A stretch of 64,000 nucleotides of DNA, from contig JBAZNU010000002.1 in assembly GCA_041649015.1 (NCBI GenBank), positions 372,001 through 436,000 on the forward strand. The letters are read 5' to 3'. The stretch comes from Ignavibacteria bacterium (GTDB lineage: Bacteria; Bacteroidota; Ignavibacteria; Tepidaquicellales; Tepidaquicellaceae). The notes beneath the pieces are model-generated. The model did not search any database, was not told the DNA's origin, and worked only from the letters and a program-made list of their open reading frames with translations. Every line of letters starts with the position of its first letter. The stretch's first letter is position 1. Of this stretch, positions 63,342 to 64,000 are shown piece after piece. The translations under genes and the position numbers were made by a program.

Positions 63342-63441
63342 AAAGATACTACTAAATCACTTAAAAAATAAGAATAAAATTAGTATATTTACAATTCTAT
63401 ATCAAATTTCTAAATATTTTTCACAAACAAACTTAATTTTT

Positions 63442-64000
63442 ATGGACAAGATTAAAGTTCTTATTATGGGTGCCGCAGGCAGAGATTTTCACAATTTTAA
63501 TACAGTTTATCGTGATAATCCGAGATATGAAGTTGTAGCTTTTACTGCAACTCAAATCCCCTACATTGACGACAGGAAATATCCTGCTGCTTTATGCGGA
63601 AAATTGTATCCTAAAGGAATACCGATCTATCCGGAATCAGAATTAGTAAACCTCATCAAAAAGTATAAAGTCGATGAAGTGGTCTTTGCATATTCTGATG
63701 TTACATTCAATTATGTTATGACAAAAGCAGCTATTGTAAACAGCGTAGGTGCTTCATTCAAAATGCTTAGTTATGATGCGACATCCATTAAATCTAAAAA
63801 ACCTGTTATAGCGGTTGTCGCAGCGAGAACGGGAGCAGGAAAAAGCCAGACATCGAGAAAAGTGATCGAAGTATTAATGGCAATGGGTAAGAAAGTTGTT
63901 GCTGTCAGACATCCGATGCCTTACGGCGATCTTGTAAAACAAAAAGTACAAAGATTTGCAACTATAGCAGACCTTAAAAAGCATAAATGCACAATTGAGG
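63442..64000 (+). CDS. Cyclic 2,3-diphosphoglycerate synthetase-like P-loop protein, partial
   Basis: The first 186 codons are visible and the gene runs off the right edge. It starts MDKIKVLIMGAAGRDFHNFN, followed by FTATQIPYIDDRKYP and VDEVVFAYSD, then a P-loop VAARTGAGKSQTSRKVIE and RHPMPYGDL. This layout (a Rossmann-like half followed by a P-loop NTPase half) matches proteins annotated as cyclic 2,3-diphosphoglycerate synthetase or related GTPases. The function outside methanogens is unproven. Confidence 0.82.
   Translation, partial: MDKIKVLIMGAAGRDFHNFNTVYRDNPRYEVVAFTATQIPYIDDRKYPAALCGKLYPKGIPIYPESELVNLIKKYKVDEVVFAYSDVTFNYVMTKAAIVNSVGASFKMLSYDATSIKSKKPVIAVVAARTGAGKSQTSRKVIEVLMAMGKKVVAVRHPMPYGDLVKQKVQRFATIADLKKHKCTIE

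Noticed and set aside
1..64000. tRNA, rRNA, insertion sequence or prophage genes
   Set aside because: None recognised by eye in the gene-free stretches; small RNAs could be missed without a covariance-model search.

Overview
The window looks like chromosome from a low-GC member of the Bacteroidota/Ignavibacteriota (FCB) branch, most likely an Ignavibacteria-type organism. Five secreted proteins end in a type IX secretion sorting domain with the NYPNPFNP-type start common in that group. Several start regions carry a TAnnTTTG promoter element. Hc1-type histone, UPF0316, DUF2723 and Omp85 proteins also fit. This placement is inference from protein style; no rRNA or tRNA gene was seen.

Layout. 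1-3.8 kb (minus): lepA-lepB, a small Hc1-like histone and the membrane anchors sdhC-sdhD. 3.9-6.4 kb (plus): hisC with a DUF1858-like protein, a UPF0316 protein and an unknown membrane protein. 6.5-18.4 kb is an accessory region. It holds two DUF6266-like genes preceded by an array of degenerate 11-bp repeats, a 409-residue unknown protein, an MmeI-like restriction-modification enzyme, and a tightly coupled four-gene operon: a double-GHKL histidine kinase, a receiver-like protein, an HNH nuclease and an N6-adenine methyltransferase. 19.1-22.6 kb: DsrC, a cytochrome b-like membrane protein, an HdrD/DsrK-like Fe-S protein and a cysteine desulfurase. 22.6-27.6 kb: a DUF1028 secreted protein, truA, kynA-kynU and a lipoprotein. 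27.9-39.7 kb is a long minus-strand run of metabolic genes: acyl-CoA dehydrogenase, hydroxybutyryl-CoA dehydrogenase, thiolase, tpiA, photolyase, GMP reductase-like, sucC, P5C dehydrogenase, a serine hydrolase and lipoproteins. 39.8-47.2 kb: large secreted beta-propeller/T9SS proteins and a third DUF6266-like gene with a second 11-bp array. 47.6-53.8 kb: CoA-binding protein, DUF2723 membrane protein, Omp85 protein, rsmE, a barrel protein and a diheme cytochrome c. 53.9-64 kb: nuoL/nuoK, an LptF/G permease, DUF3467, a PfkB kinase, recO, an HtrA protease, T9SS proteins, a thioesterase and a P-loop protein cut by the window end.

The two most unusual signals are (1) arrays of degenerate repeats with an exact 11-bp step upstream of two of the three DUF6266-like genes, 36 kb apart, and (2) the kinase/receiver/HNH/methyltransferase operon, which reads as a restriction-modification or defence module with two-component-type control. 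Intergenic DNA also carries several degenerate tandem repeat families (92-bp units at 24.8 kb, GTGAGTAGGTGA-type at 18.9 kb, CGCAGAG-type at 23.8 and 47.3 kb).
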